In this document: positions 25,490-33,816 of the stretch, piece by piece
Position numbering within the stretch: the first letter of the stretch is position 1
How the letters are laid out: each line of letters starts with the position of its first letter
Assembly: GCA_026708085.1 (NCBI GenBank)
Contig: JAPOVP010000079.1
Location: forward strand, 45,512 to 109,511
From: Caldilineaceae bacterium
Lineage (GTDB): Bacteria > Chloroflexota > Anaerolineae > Caldilineales > Caldilineaceae
Direction: 5' to 3'
DNA: 64,000 bases
The notes under the pieces: generated by a model
The model's input: only the letters and a program-made list of their open reading frames with translations
Databases searched by the model: none
Told to the model about the DNA's origin: nothing
Made by a program: the position numbers and the translations under genes

Positions 25490-26098
25490 TTATTCGCTCG
25501 GTTTATTTTTGATCAAGATCGAGCCGACCACGGTTGAACTCGGTATCAACACTCGCTTTTCCTCTGAGTCCAACACAATGTGCATTAGCGTGATATCGGC
25601 CACAACCCCGGTTTCTCTGCCAATGGTGATGTTTTCGCCCAGTCCAACTGGCCGGAATATCGCCAGAAAGACCCCGGCCACGGTATGCCCCATGACTGTC
25701 TGGGAGGCAAAGCCAGCGACCAAACCCGCAAAACTTCCCATCGTCAACGCTGCCACGGCGTTGTCAGTAACCACAGAAACCAGGAATGAGAAAATCAGCC
25801 CGTATCCCAACAGGCGTGCTATTACCCGTAGTGTTCGGGCAACATCCTCTGATGTCCGTCTTAGAGAGATAGTGTACACCCATTTTGTTCCGGATTGGAC
25901 TGCGACATGCCCCAAGAACGCGACCACGACTACAGATATCGCGTTCTCGTACGGCACCAAGAAACCGAAGAAAGCATAGTCTTCCAGTTTGGAAGTGAAT
26001 GAGAGTATAGCCAGAAGGCCAACTAAAGCAAGTACCGTCGTAACCAGTGGCGCGGCCGTAGAAGAAGTGGGAGTGGGCTGACCTGTGCTGTGTAACAT
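25490..26098 (-). CDS. Short MscS-like mechanosensitive channel protein
   Basis: A 202-aa membrane protein with three or four hydrophobic segments. Its pore-lining TM3 equivalent is 'GSFAGLVAGFASQTVMGHTVAGVFLAIFRP', the Gly/Ala-rich MscS helix followed by the family's 'G-x-x-I-x-I' beta start (GENITIGRETGVVADITLMH). Typical MscS is about 280 aa; this one stops within the beta domain (LIPSSTVVGSILIKNK) and lacks the C-terminal cage domain. Such proteins release solutes on hypo-osmotic shock. AGGAGG 10 nt before the ATG at 26098 fixes the start and excludes the 71-residue extension in the track. A good promoter lies about 185 bp upstream. Confidence 0.82.
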   Translation of the reverse strand: MLHSTGQPTPTSSTAAPLVTTVLALVGLLAILSFTSKLEDYAFFGFLVPYENAISVVVVAFLGHVAVQSGTKWVYTISLRRTSEDVARTLRVIARLLGYGLIFSFLVSVVTDNAVAALTMGSFAGLVAGFASQTVMGHTVAGVFLAIFRPVGLGENITIGRETGVVADITLMHIVLDSEEKRVLIPSSTVVGSILIKNKPSE

Positions 26099-26282
26099 CG
26101 TGCAGTTGCCTCCTGTTGGCCTCATGTATCTCTTCGCCGGAGACCCCGGCTTCCGACGGAGACGCCCCCATTCAAGAGCCAATTTCGCTCCTGACTCAGA
26201 ACGGCCCACAACGCGCGAGCCACCGCATCTCCGATAATCCGCCTGCTGGCCTGGGTTGGTTCGAATCTGGTAAGTGTCAAGG

Positions 26283-26311
26283 ATAGTAACAATGCTGGTT
26301 ACTGTTGTCAA
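26283..26311 (-). promoter_or_regulatory. Sigma-70 promoter of the MscS-like gene
   Basis: On the minus strand TTGACA (26311-26306), a 17-bp spacer and TACTAT (26288-26283) form a strong pair. A second TTGACA-like word follows immediately. The predicted transcript has a leader of about 175 nt before the ATG, long enough for regulation, but no known motif was recognised. Confidence 0.65.
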
Positions 26312-26655
26312 GGGTGCGAGGGTTGCACTGAAATCCGATTACATTCCCCTCGGTATTTCAGCGCTGTGCCTGAACCTCACTTTGAGAGTAACTTCCGGCT
26401 CGCTGGCTGAATGTGCCAGTTGATCACGGGAACCGTTCAGAAATTCAGTATTCCCTCAGACTGACCAAAAGGCCGAGCCGAGTTCCTTGCGTCGAAATGA
26501 AGGCTCCGAAAGAGGGTCAAAGAGATTCGAGTAGTCCTTGGCCGCTTCTGACACAGTCGACTTGAGACGATAGACTGCTCATCTGGACAAGATGCGGCAA
26601 GGCTGCTAGGCTACGAGGCATCGAGGCCGACAACTCTGAGTGCCGATGGAGAGGG
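26312..26655. other. Intergenic region, nothing recognised
   Basis: This stretch separates the divergent MscS-like gene and the 134-aa gene. It shows no ORF of note and no clear repeat; a promoter for the his genes is expected here but was not identified with confidence. Confidence 0.4.
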
Positions 26656-27060
26656 ATGGAGCAAGCATCTCAAGGTGGGCTGATTCAGAAGGCGATCTAC
26701 CGCTTTGCGCGCACGTCCAAGATTCGATACTTTCGTGCGGAACGTACGCGCTCCGGAATCGAGTTTCTCTACCCGATCAGTGTCAGCGGTTCACGCATCG
26801 TTGACACCAGCAGTAGCGGGCGCGACTATGTCATACTTTACCTGCTCACAAAGTGGGGCAAGTTGGCGGCCGGCGGCTACTGGCTGAATCCGAGGAAGAT
26901 CTTCGAAAAAGCTTACGTCACCGACGCTACGCTCGCAGATCTCATCCTTGTAGCAGAAAGAATCGAAGACCTGCCCGACGCCCACCTTCTCTTGGATGAC
27001 GTCCTCAACCGTGCAGATGTGGACGTAGACATGGAAGTATGGGGAGGGGCACTGGATTAA
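26656..27060 (+). CDS. Hypothetical protein upstream of hisI
   Basis: An unrecognised 134-aa ORF. It has a basic N-terminal third, a hydrophobic patch 'GRDYVILYLLTKWGKLAAGGYW', and an acidic C-terminus 'NRADVDVDMEVWGGALD'. GGAGAGGG directly precedes the ATG, too close for an ideal ribosome-binding site. It runs in the same direction as hisI, 45 bp upstream, so it could be the first gene of that operon. Amino-acid composition is protein-like, but no domain or catalytic motif was seen and it may be spurious. Confidence 0.4.
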   Translation: MEQASQGGLIQKAIYRFARTSKIRYFRAERTRSGIEFLYPISVSGSRIVDTSSSGRDYVILYLLTKWGKLAAGGYWLNPRKIFEKAYVTDATLADLILVAERIEDLPDAHLLLDDVLNRADVDVDMEVWGGALD

Positions 27061-27105
27061 GCCCAGTGAAACTGACACCAACGACATTTCCATTAGAGAA
27101 ACCCT

Positions 27106-27585
27106 ATGGACAATTCTGACAAGAACGTTACCGCTTTGTCCTCCGACTTGGAGGAGGGGTCCGAATTGAGGCTGGACTATGGCAAGTTGCAAGCTATCGG
27201 CCATGGGGATGCCGCTGTCATCCCTGTAGCTGTACAGGACTGCGAAACAGGGGAAGTCCTGATCGTAGCCTACGTCAACCAGGAAGCTCTGGCCCACACT
27301 CTAACGCACGGCGTTGCCGCCTTTTGGAGCACCTCCCGCAACGAGTTGTGGGTGAAAGGCGCGACATCCGGCGACACGCTGGAACTGGTTGATGTGCGAG
27401 TCAATTGCGAACAGAATTCACTATTGTATCTTGTACGCCCTCTCGGTGCAGGCGCCTGCCATACAAAGGACGCAGACGGCAAAGCCCGTAGCGGCTGTTA
27501 CTATCGACGCATCGAGCGGCACTGCATCGATAGCACAAGATCCGAAGCGCGAAACGCCCAGTCCTGGCGACTCTCGTTCGTATGA
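27106..27585 (+). CDS. hisI: Phosphoribosyl-AMP cyclohydrolase (atypical metal site)
   Basis: Opens the purine ring of phosphoribosyl-AMP in histidine biosynthesis. The 159-aa sequence follows HisI throughout: 'VIPVAVQDCETGEVLIVAYVNQEAL', 'AAFWSTSRNELWVKGATSGDTLELVDVRV', and a C-terminal zinc cysteine in 'GACHT' plus 'SGCYYRR'. The Mg-binding Asp triad (DxDxD, as in DCDGD) reads N-C-E-Q-N here, and an insert separates CHT from the last Cys. These changes may define a HisI subtype rather than loss of function. It is followed 87 bp later by hisG, supporting a histidine role. The N-terminal 20 residues are not conserved and the start is approximate. Confidence 0.85.
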   Translation: MDNSDKNVTALSSDLEEGSELRLDYGKLQAIGHGDAAVIPVAVQDCETGEVLIVAYVNQEALAHTLTHGVAAFWSTSRNELWVKGATSGDTLELVDVRVNCEQNSLLYLVRPLGAGACHTKDADGKARSGCYYRRIERHCIDSTRSEARNAQSWRLSFV

Positions 27586-27672
27586 TTTAATGGCAGGAAC
27601 CCTTCCCAGTCATCAGCGCTCGGCCCGACGCCGTAGATGGAATCTGAAACCACACTTTGATTGAGGACCAAA

Positions 27673-28545
27673 ATGAGTCGTTTGACGCTTGGTATTCCAA
27701 AAGGCAGCCTGCAGGAATCGACAATTGCTTTGTTTGCAAAAGCCGGTTATCAGGTCTATGTACGCGGCCGCTCCTACGCTCCCTACATTGACGACCCGGA
27801 AATCGACTGCCTGATGTTCCGCGCTCAGGAGATTGCGCGCTACGTCGAAAGAGGCGTACTCGATGTCGGTCTCACCGGCAAGGATTGGGTGCAGGAGAAC
27901 GAGGCGGATGTTTGTGAAGTTGAAGACCTGGTCTACAGCAAGGCGACCAACCAGGCCTACCGCTGGGTACTGGCGGTACCGGACGATTCCGATATCCACA
28001 GTCCTCAGGATCTGAAGGGCAAGAGAATCGCAACTGAGCTTGTGCAGGTTACGCGCCGCTACCTGGAACGTCACGGGGTCGAAGCCGAAGTAGAGTACTC
28101 GTGGGGCGCGACCGAGGTCAAGGCGCCTCTGCTGGTCGATGCCGTCGTGGAAGGCACAGAGACTGGCTCCTCGCTGCGTGCGAATCGTCTGCGCATCGTT
28201 GACACCGTCGCCGAATCCACGACGAAACTGATCGCCAATCACGAGGCCTGGGCCGACAGATGGAAGAGGCAGAAGATAGAGAACCTGTCGATGCTCCTGA
28301 AAGGCGCCTTGCAAGCCGGCGCGAAGGTCGGCCTCAAAATGAACTTGCCCCGGACCTCTCTGGAAGCGATTACCGCTCAACTTCCGGCACTACACACACC
28401 GTCTATCACAAACCAGACCGACCCAGACTGGGTAGCTCTGGAGGTGATCATCGACGAAAAAATCGTTCGCGACCTGATCCCCGATCTGAAGCAGGCGGGT
28501 GCCACTGGTATCATCGAATATCCACTGAATAAGGTGATCTATTAG
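27673..28545 (+). CDS. hisG: ATP phosphoribosyltransferase, long form
   Basis: Catalyses the first step of histidine synthesis, joining ATP and PRPP. At 290 aa it is the long, autonomous HisG with a C-terminal regulatory domain, so no HisZ partner is needed. Visible features: '[21 protein letters not shown]' at the N-terminus, '[13 protein letters not shown]', '[15 protein letters not shown]', the PRPP loop region '[25 protein letters not shown]', and a C-terminal ACT-like domain from about residue 212 ending '[14 protein letters not shown]'. GAGG before the ATG at 27673 fixes the start; the track used an upstream TTG. Feedback inhibition by histidine is the family norm. Confidence 0.94.
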   Translation: MSRLTLGIPKGSLQESTIALFAKAGYQVYVRGRSYAPYIDDPEIDCLMFRAQEIARYVERGVLDVGLTGKDWVQENEADVCEVEDLVYSKATNQAYRWVLAVPDDSDIHSPQDLKGKRIATELVQVTRRYLERHGVEAEVEYSWGATEVKAPLLVDAVVEGTETGSSLRANRLRIVDTVAESTTKLIANHEAWADRWKRQKIENLSMLLKGALQAGAKVGLKMNLPRTSLEAITAQLPALHTPSITNQTDPDWVALEVIIDEKIVRDLIPDLKQAGATGIIEYPLNKVIY

Positions 28546-28590
28546 ATTTCTACAGTAACCGGTAGGTACCCGCTAGTAAGGAAGGATCCT

Positions 28591-29367
28591 ATGCCAGTTA
28601 AACAGTCAGTCTGTGTCCCCATCCTTCCCCAAGGAGCCATGTCAATGGACCAACTCTTTGCAGAAATTGCCGGGATTGGCTACCCAGCGATAGAAATCTG
28701 GGGGCGAGGCGACGATTTCATAAGCTTCTGCGAGGCCGCCGCCAGCCACGGTCTGCGCGTGGTAAGCATTAGCGGACACAACTCTCTGCCGGACGGCCTC
28801 AACAACGCTGCCAACCATGACAGGATTGCGGCTGAGTTGCACGAGTCGATTGACGTAGCCGCCGCCAATGGCGTAGACGGATTAATATGTTTCAGCGGAA
28901 ACCGGATACCGGGAATGAGCGAGCAGGAGGCCATTGCCAATACAGCCGCCGGCCTCCGCCGCGCCGCGCCGCACGCTGAGGCCAAAGGCGTCAATCTCAA
29001 CTTGGAACTGCTCAACTCCAAAGTGAATCATGCAGGATACCAATGTGACCACAGTGCCTGGGGACTGGCCGTAGTGCAACAAGTAGAAAGCACCAACGTC
29101 AAACTCCTCTATGACATCTACCATATGCAGATCATGGAAGGTGATGTGATCCGCACGATGACGGAAAATCTGGACGCCATTGGCCACATTCATACTGCAG
29201 GCAACCCGGGCCGGAACGAGCTGGATGACAACCAGGAACTGAACTACCGCGGCATTTGCCGGGCTCTCAGCAGTGCCGGCTACGCAGGCTACGTCGGCCA
29301 CGAATTTCACCCGCGCGGTGATGTGGTCGATGCGCTGCGGCAGGCCTTCGAACTGTGTAATGTCTGA
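28591..29367 (+). CDS. Hydroxypyruvate isomerase-like TIM-barrel protein
   Basis: A 258-aa protein of the hydroxypyruvate isomerase family, which interconverts hydroxypyruvate and tartronate semialdehyde in glyoxylate metabolism. The signature segment 'LNSKVNHAGYQCDH' and the run 'KLLYDIYHMQIMEGDVIRT' followed by 'GHIHTAGNPGRNELDDNQE' are highly characteristic, with metal-binding Glu, Asp, His and Glu. AAGGAAGG lies just upstream of the ATG. It precedes a sulfatase gene by 88 bp. The true substrate may differ, because close homologues with other specificities exist. Confidence 0.85.
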   Translation: MPVKQSVCVPILPQGAMSMDQLFAEIAGIGYPAIEIWGRGDDFISFCEAAASHGLRVVSISGHNSLPDGLNNAANHDRIAAELHESIDVAAANGVDGLICFSGNRIPGMSEQEAIANTAAGLRRAAPHAEAKGVNLNLELLNSKVNHAGYQCDHSAWGLAVVQQVESTNVKLLYDIYHMQIMEGDVIRTMTENLDAIGHIHTAGNPGRNELDDNQELNYRGICRALSSAGYAGYVGHEFHPRGDVVDALRQAFELCNV

Positions 29368-29455
29368 ACACAGGTGGACGTCTATAGAAACCGATATGAG
29401 AGACCGCTAGACGTGGCCACCCTACTTCACTAAGCACCCTGGTCGAGGAGTCCAG

Positions 29456-30880
29456 ATGCCAACTAAACCACACATAATATACATTCTGTCGGATGAGCAC
29501 TTTGGCGGGGCAATGAGCCACATGGGCGATTCAAATGTGCGCACGCCTAACATGGACCGTCTGGCCGCCGAAGGGGTCAGCTTCGACGGCGCCTACGCCA
29601 ACTGCCCCATTTGCACGCCTTCACGTGGCACGATTTTCTCGGGTCGGCACGCGCATTCAGGGCCGGTTCAGTTTTTCTTTGACGTGTTCAAGGCAAGCGC
29701 GCCGAGCACGGCAACTGCTCTGCGGGCAGCTGGATACCACACGGCCTATTTTGGCAAGTGGCACTGCGGCGTCGTTCACAATCAGGAGCCCCCACTCGTG
29801 AAGGCGGACAGAGATGAGTACACGCGCTGGCCACATCGCACACCGGAATACCACCGCGCCGGTTTCCAAGACTGGTACGGATTCGAGATCAATAACGCTC
29901 CTTTCAAAGGTTTTTACTATCACGAAGATGAGGCCAATCCGCGCAGGATGGAGGGCTATCAGACAGACTTCCTCACCGATCTGGCCATCGATTATTTGCA
30001 GTCTTATAACGGCGACGAGCCGCTCTTTCTCGTTCTCAGCGTTGAGCCGCCACACTTCCCCCTCGAAGCACCGGTGGCGTTCGAGAGATTTGATCCCGCT
30101 GCGCTCTCGACTCCGCCCAGCTTTGCCGACTCGCCGGAGATGCGGGCCCAACTGGCCACCTACTACGCCATGGTCGAAAACCTGGATTGGAATATCGGCC
30201 GCTTGCGTGAGACGTTGGACAGCCTGCCTGAGTTCAGTAGCAACCGGTTGACAGTCTATTTCTCCGACCACGGCGACTATATGGGAACACACGGTGCCAT
30301 CAACCGCAAAGAGAATCCTCACGAAAACTCCATTCGTATCCCCGCAGTTTTTCACTGGCCGGAGCAGATTCCGGCGCAGGGCAGGAGGGATGGCCTGCTA
30401 TTCAGCCTTGTCGACCTGTTCCCGACCACACTCGGCCTGTTGGGGCTGGACATTCCTGCCCACTGCCAGGGACGAGACTTTAGCGGGGCGTTGCGCGGGC
30501 AGCAGGACTTCAAAGGGCCGGATGCAGTCCTCATTGAAATGTCTGGCAATCCTCGCTGGAATCTGGATTTTCTGGACTGGCGCGGGTTGGTGACTTCTCG
30601 CTGGAAGTACGCCTTCTACGAGACTGGGCACGAACGGCTCTTTGACCTCAAGGACGACCCTTATGAGATGAACAATCTGGCTGAAACAGACGTACAGACC
30701 TGTGCGGAGATGCGCACAAAACTGCTGCAGCTCCTTTCGGAGAGCCGCGAACCATATTTCGACGTCCTGATCGAGCACGGTGTGCCCGTTGAAGGCCCAG
30801 CGCTGGACGTGGGCGAAACCAATACCAAGGGCAATTTGGCACCTGTCTGGCCGGACCTCGTGCGCCGTCACCATCCGTGA
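29456..30880 (+). CDS. Sulfatase (formylglycine-type)
   Basis: A 474-aa sulfatase-family hydrolase of the alkaline-phosphatase superfamily. It has an N-terminal metal Asp in 'IIYILSDEHFGG', the formylglycine-modification motif C-T-P-S-R in 'NCPICTPSRGTIFSGRHAH', the 'GYHTAYFGKWHCG' Lys-His pair, and a second metal site in 'TVYFSDHGDYMGTHG'. The Cys of CTPSR must be oxidised by a formylglycine-generating enzyme encoded elsewhere. No signal peptide is visible, so action is probably cytoplasmic, unlike many secreted polysaccharide sulfatases. GAGGAG sits 5 nt before the ATG. Substrate unknown; neighbouring oxidoreductases suggest breakdown of sulfated organic matter (inference). Confidence 0.9.
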   Translation: MPTKPHIIYILSDEHFGGAMSHMGDSNVRTPNMDRLAAEGVSFDGAYANCPICTPSRGTIFSGRHAHSGPVQFFFDVFKASAPSTATALRAAGYHTAYFGKWHCGVVHNQEPPLVKADRDEYTRWPHRTPEYHRAGFQDWYGFEINNAPFKGFYYHEDEANPRRMEGYQTDFLTDLAIDYLQSYNGDEPLFLVLSVEPPHFPLEAPVAFERFDPAALSTPPSFADSPEMRAQLATYYAMVENLDWNIGRLRETLDSLPEFSSNRLTVYFSDHGDYMGTHGAINRKENPHENSIRIPAVFHWPEQIPAQGRRDGLLFSLVDLFPTTLGLLGLDIPAHCQGRDFSGALRGQQDFKGPDAVLIEMSGNPRWNLDFLDWRGLVTSRWKYAFYETGHERLFDLKDDPYEMNNLAETDVQTCAEMRTKLLQLLSESREPYFDVLIEHGVPVEGPALDVGETNTKGNLAPVWPDLVRRHHP

Positions 30881-30893
30881 GCGGTACATCCAG

Positions 30894-31763
30894 ATGGAAC
30901 TCCCTGTTGAACTCCCCTCCTTGCTTGAAGAGTGGAAGACCGCAGAGACTGTAGCCTTTGCCCTCTTGGGAAGTTACGCACGCGGCGATGCCGGACCTCA
31001 CAGTGACGTAGATGTCGTGCGCTTCGTCGATGACGACAAGCGCGAAGACGAAGCCCGGACCTTTTTGGTCGGCGATAGTATAGGCAGAACGAGGGGTAAC
31101 GAGAATGTAGGTGACAGGTACAGTCCCCAACCCTGGCTTGTCGTACGCAGCACAGTCACCCCCAACCAGGTGGAGAGCTGGTTTTCTGAGCCTGGGCAAG
31201 CGGTGAATATTATTGTCGGTCTTCGCGACGGCCGTGCACTATGGGATCCCCATGGTCTTTTTGCGGCCATTCAGCAGCGCGCAGAGGAGTTCAAGTGGAC
31301 GGAGACACTACAGGACAAGGCTGACCATCTGGCTGGCAAAGAGCTGGTAGGCTGGATCGAAGAGGCTCATAAAGGGTTGGAAGGACTGCAGCGAAATGAC
31401 ACTGGGCGCCTGCTGAACGCTCGCTTCGGTTTGTCCTGGGGACTTGCCTGGGTGATGCGGCTGCACAGGGGTGTATTTGCTACCAGCGACAATACTTTCT
31501 TCAGCGATGTTATCAAAGAAGTGGGTCCAGAGACCAGGTGGGCCAAGCTCTTGCACCAGGCATTTGGCATTCCGACCGGGGCTGAAAATGACTCCTATTC
31601 ATTGCGCGAGGAAGTAACGTCCGGCCTGTTGCTTTACTGCGAGACCTTCTCACTCTTGAAAGAATCGTTGCCCCTGGACGACGTCCTTCTCATCGAAGCT
31701 ACGGTTCAGCGCATTCACCGCGAACTGGAACGGGAAGCTATGGCCGCCGATGAAGGTCTATGA
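30894..31763 (+). CDS. Nucleotidyltransferase-domain protein
   Basis: A 289-aa protein with an N-terminal minimal nucleotidyltransferase fold: 'VAFALLGSYARGDAGPHSDVDVVRFVDD' holds the GS-x10-DxD catalytic motif. The helical C-terminal half resembles the substrate-binding bundle of aminoglycoside-type nucleotidyltransferases, but no specific family is recognised. The start is taken at ATG 30894, 13 nt after the sulfatase stop; the track start at 30780 lies inside the sulfatase gene. Possible roles are nucleotidylation of a small molecule or protein. It seems to be cotranscribed with the sulfatase gene without an obvious functional link. Confidence 0.75.
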   Translation: MELPVELPSLLEEWKTAETVAFALLGSYARGDAGPHSDVDVVRFVDDDKREDEARTFLVGDSIGRTRGNENVGDRYSPQPWLVVRSTVTPNQVESWFSEPGQAVNIIVGLRDGRALWDPHGLFAAIQQRAEEFKWTETLQDKADHLAGKELVGWIEEAHKGLEGLQRNDTGRLLNARFGLSWGLAWVMRLHRGVFATSDNTFFSDVIKEVGPETRWAKLLHQAFGIPTGAENDSYSLREEVTSGLLLYCETFSLLKESLPLDDVLLIEATVQRIHRELEREAMAADEGL

Positions 31764-32056
31764 GGTCCGACAAATTGGAGCGAATAGCAGCGGTTGAGCC
31801 TGCAGTAGTGGTTGCGTCAAGCACTCTAATTTCGGTAAACTATGCGGCAAGAAGGCGTACTCTCTCCGTTTCGCCCAAGTGAGCGCCAATGACTTATGCA
31901 ATTGAAACAGAAGAACAATGAAAGTGTCGCTACTACGGCGGCTCAATGGAATTCTGCTGCAGAGGACGGAAGCGCCAAGCTTGCAGCCAGCACGTGCCAG
32001 TGCCTACGATCCCGAGAAGTGCGAACCCGATACAAGCGCCTAAAGGAGATGAACAA

Positions 32057-32845
32057 ATGCTGACTCAAGGACAGGTCGACTTCTATCACGCACACGGTTA
32101 CCTCCGCATTCCTGAGGTGTTCACGCCAGAGGAGACAGACCAACTGTCGAAAGAGATGGACCGCCTTGTCGAAGACTGGGCGTTTACGAGCCCTGGTTGG
32201 AATGGCCCGTGGCGCCTGGCGTATATGGACCCGGAGACAGAGAAGAAGTCCAAATTGACCGCGATGCACGATTTGCATTTCTATTCGGTCGCTTGGATGA
32301 GGGCTGCTACGAATGGCAGGCTCGCCAAGGCGCTCAGTCAGCTTCTGGGCAGCAACGTAGAGCTGCACCACACCACCATGCACATCAAGCCCCCTCAGAC
32401 CGGTCATCCGTTCCCCATGCACCAGGACAACCCGTTCTACGGCCATCAGGACGGCCGATTCATTGATGTGCTGGTGCATCTGGATGACACCTTCCACGAG
32501 AACGGTGAGATTCGCTTTCTGGACGGCTCCCACAAAATGGGCCATCTTGATCACATCACGGAGACCGAAGAAGGGCCTTGCTCTCCCCACTTGCCCACTG
32601 ACCAGTTCCACTTGGAAGATACAGTCGCGGTGCCAGCCAAGGCAGGCGATGTCGTCCTGTTCTGCATTGATACGGTGCACGGGTCGTACATTAACCAGAC
32701 AAAGAAACCTCGGCGGCTGGTGCGCATGGGCTACCGCGACCCGCAGAATCGACAGGAGTACGGCCAAAGCATGGGACGACCAGGCGTGATGGTGAGCGGA
32801 TACCGTGAGCGGAAAGAAGGAGACGAACTGCTGCCGATTGCATAG
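32057..32845 (+). CDS. Phytanoyl-CoA dioxygenase family protein, tandem copy 1
   Basis: A 262-aa PhyH-fold protein starting at MLTQGQVDFYHAHGYLRI after an AAAGGAG site. The track's longer start at 31946 lacks support. Iron ligands are in 'PMHQDNPFYGHQDGRF' (H-x-D) and the distal His in 'CIDTVHGSYINQTKKPRRLVRMGY', whose Arg should bind 2-oxoglutarate. 'EIRFLDGSHKMGHL' is the family core. It is highly similar to the next gene along its whole length, so the two arose by tandem duplication. Substrate unknown. Confidence 0.87.
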   Translation: MLTQGQVDFYHAHGYLRIPEVFTPEETDQLSKEMDRLVEDWAFTSPGWNGPWRLAYMDPETEKKSKLTAMHDLHFYSVAWMRAATNGRLAKALSQLLGSNVELHHTTMHIKPPQTGHPFPMHQDNPFYGHQDGRFIDVLVHLDDTFHENGEIRFLDGSHKMGHLDHITETEEGPCSPHLPTDQFHLEDTVAVPAKAGDVVLFCIDTVHGSYINQTKKPRRLVRMGYRDPQNRQEYGQSMGRPGVMVSGYRERKEGDELLPIA

Positions 32846-32979
32846 GACTGGCGCGAATTCGTACTTTCTCCATTGGGGGCGGGAGTGAGGCCCTCATTCT
32901 CTGGGCGGGATTTGAAAGGAACTTGGAGCCGCGCTCTGGAGGGCCGCATTTTCGCATCTATCGTAAAGGAGACAAACCG

Positions 32980-33780
32980 ATGCTCACGCAAACACAGATC
33001 GATTCCTATCACAAACACGGTTTTTTGCGAATTCCGCACCTGTTCACCCCTGAAGAGACCGCAGAGCTTTCCGAAGAGTTGGACCGGCTGGTCGAAGACT
33101 GGGCATTCACCAATCCCGGCTGGTCCGGACCCTGGCGCCAAGCCTATATGGACCCGGAAACCGAAAAGAGGTCCAAGTTGACAGCGATGCAGGACCTGCA
33201 CTATTACTCGGTAGCCTGGATGCGGGCGGCGACGAATCCCAAGCTCGCCGAGGCCCTGAGCGACTTACTGGGCCCCAATGTAGAGCTGCACCATACCACC
33301 CTCCACATCAAACCTCCGCAGACAGGGCATCCATTCCCACTGCACCAGGACAACCCGTTCTATCCACATCAGGATGGTCGCTTCATTGACGTCCTGGTAC
33401 ACCTGGACGATACCTTTCACGAAAACGGGGAGATCCGCTTCCTGGATGGCTCGCACAAGTTGGGCCACCTTGAACACATTACAGAGACAGAGGACGGCCC
33501 CTGCTCGCCTCATCTGCCCACTGACAAGTTTTACCTCGAAGATACCGTGGCCGTTCCGGCGAAGGCCGGCGATGTAGTTGTCTTCTGCATCGATACGATT
33601 CACGGCTCCTACATCAATCAGACAAAAAAGCCCCGCCGGCTCGTGCGTATGGGATACCGCGATCCGCAAAACCGAGAGGTTGCCGGCCAGAGAGTTGAAC
33701 GGGCCGGTATGATCGTCAGCGGTTATCGCGAGCGCCAAGAGGGCGATGAACCGTGGCCGACGAAGGCTGCCAACACGTAG
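32980..33780 (+). CDS. Phytanoyl-CoA dioxygenase family protein, tandem copy 2
   Basis: A 266-aa paralogue of the preceding gene, starting at MLTQTQIDSYHKHGFLRI with AAAGGAG 9 nt upstream. All catalytic positions of copy 1 are kept ('PLHQDNPFYPHQDGRF' and 'CIDTIHGSYINQTKKPRRLV'). Even the distinctive 'GPCSPHLPTDKFYLEDTVAVPAKAGDV' loop is shared. The pair precedes a GMC oxidoreductase, suggesting that a hydroxylated product is oxidised further (inference). The leader upstream also resembles that of copy 1, so the duplicated unit included the ribosome-binding site. Confidence 0.88.
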   Translation: MLTQTQIDSYHKHGFLRIPHLFTPEETAELSEELDRLVEDWAFTNPGWSGPWRQAYMDPETEKRSKLTAMQDLHYYSVAWMRAATNPKLAEALSDLLGPNVELHHTTLHIKPPQTGHPFPLHQDNPFYPHQDGRFIDVLVHLDDTFHENGEIRFLDGSHKLGHLEHITETEDGPCSPHLPTDKFYLEDTVAVPAKAGDVVVFCIDTIHGSYINQTKKPRRLVRMGYRDPQNREVAGQRVERAGMIVSGYRERQEGDEPWPTKAANT

Positions 33781-33816
33781 TCCTGTGGGCGCGAAACTTC
33801 GGAGAGTGGTTGCCGC

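Noticed and set aside
26255-26275. tRNA-like T-loop GGTTCGAATC
   Set aside because: No matching T-stem, acceptor stem or anticodon arm could be built around it.
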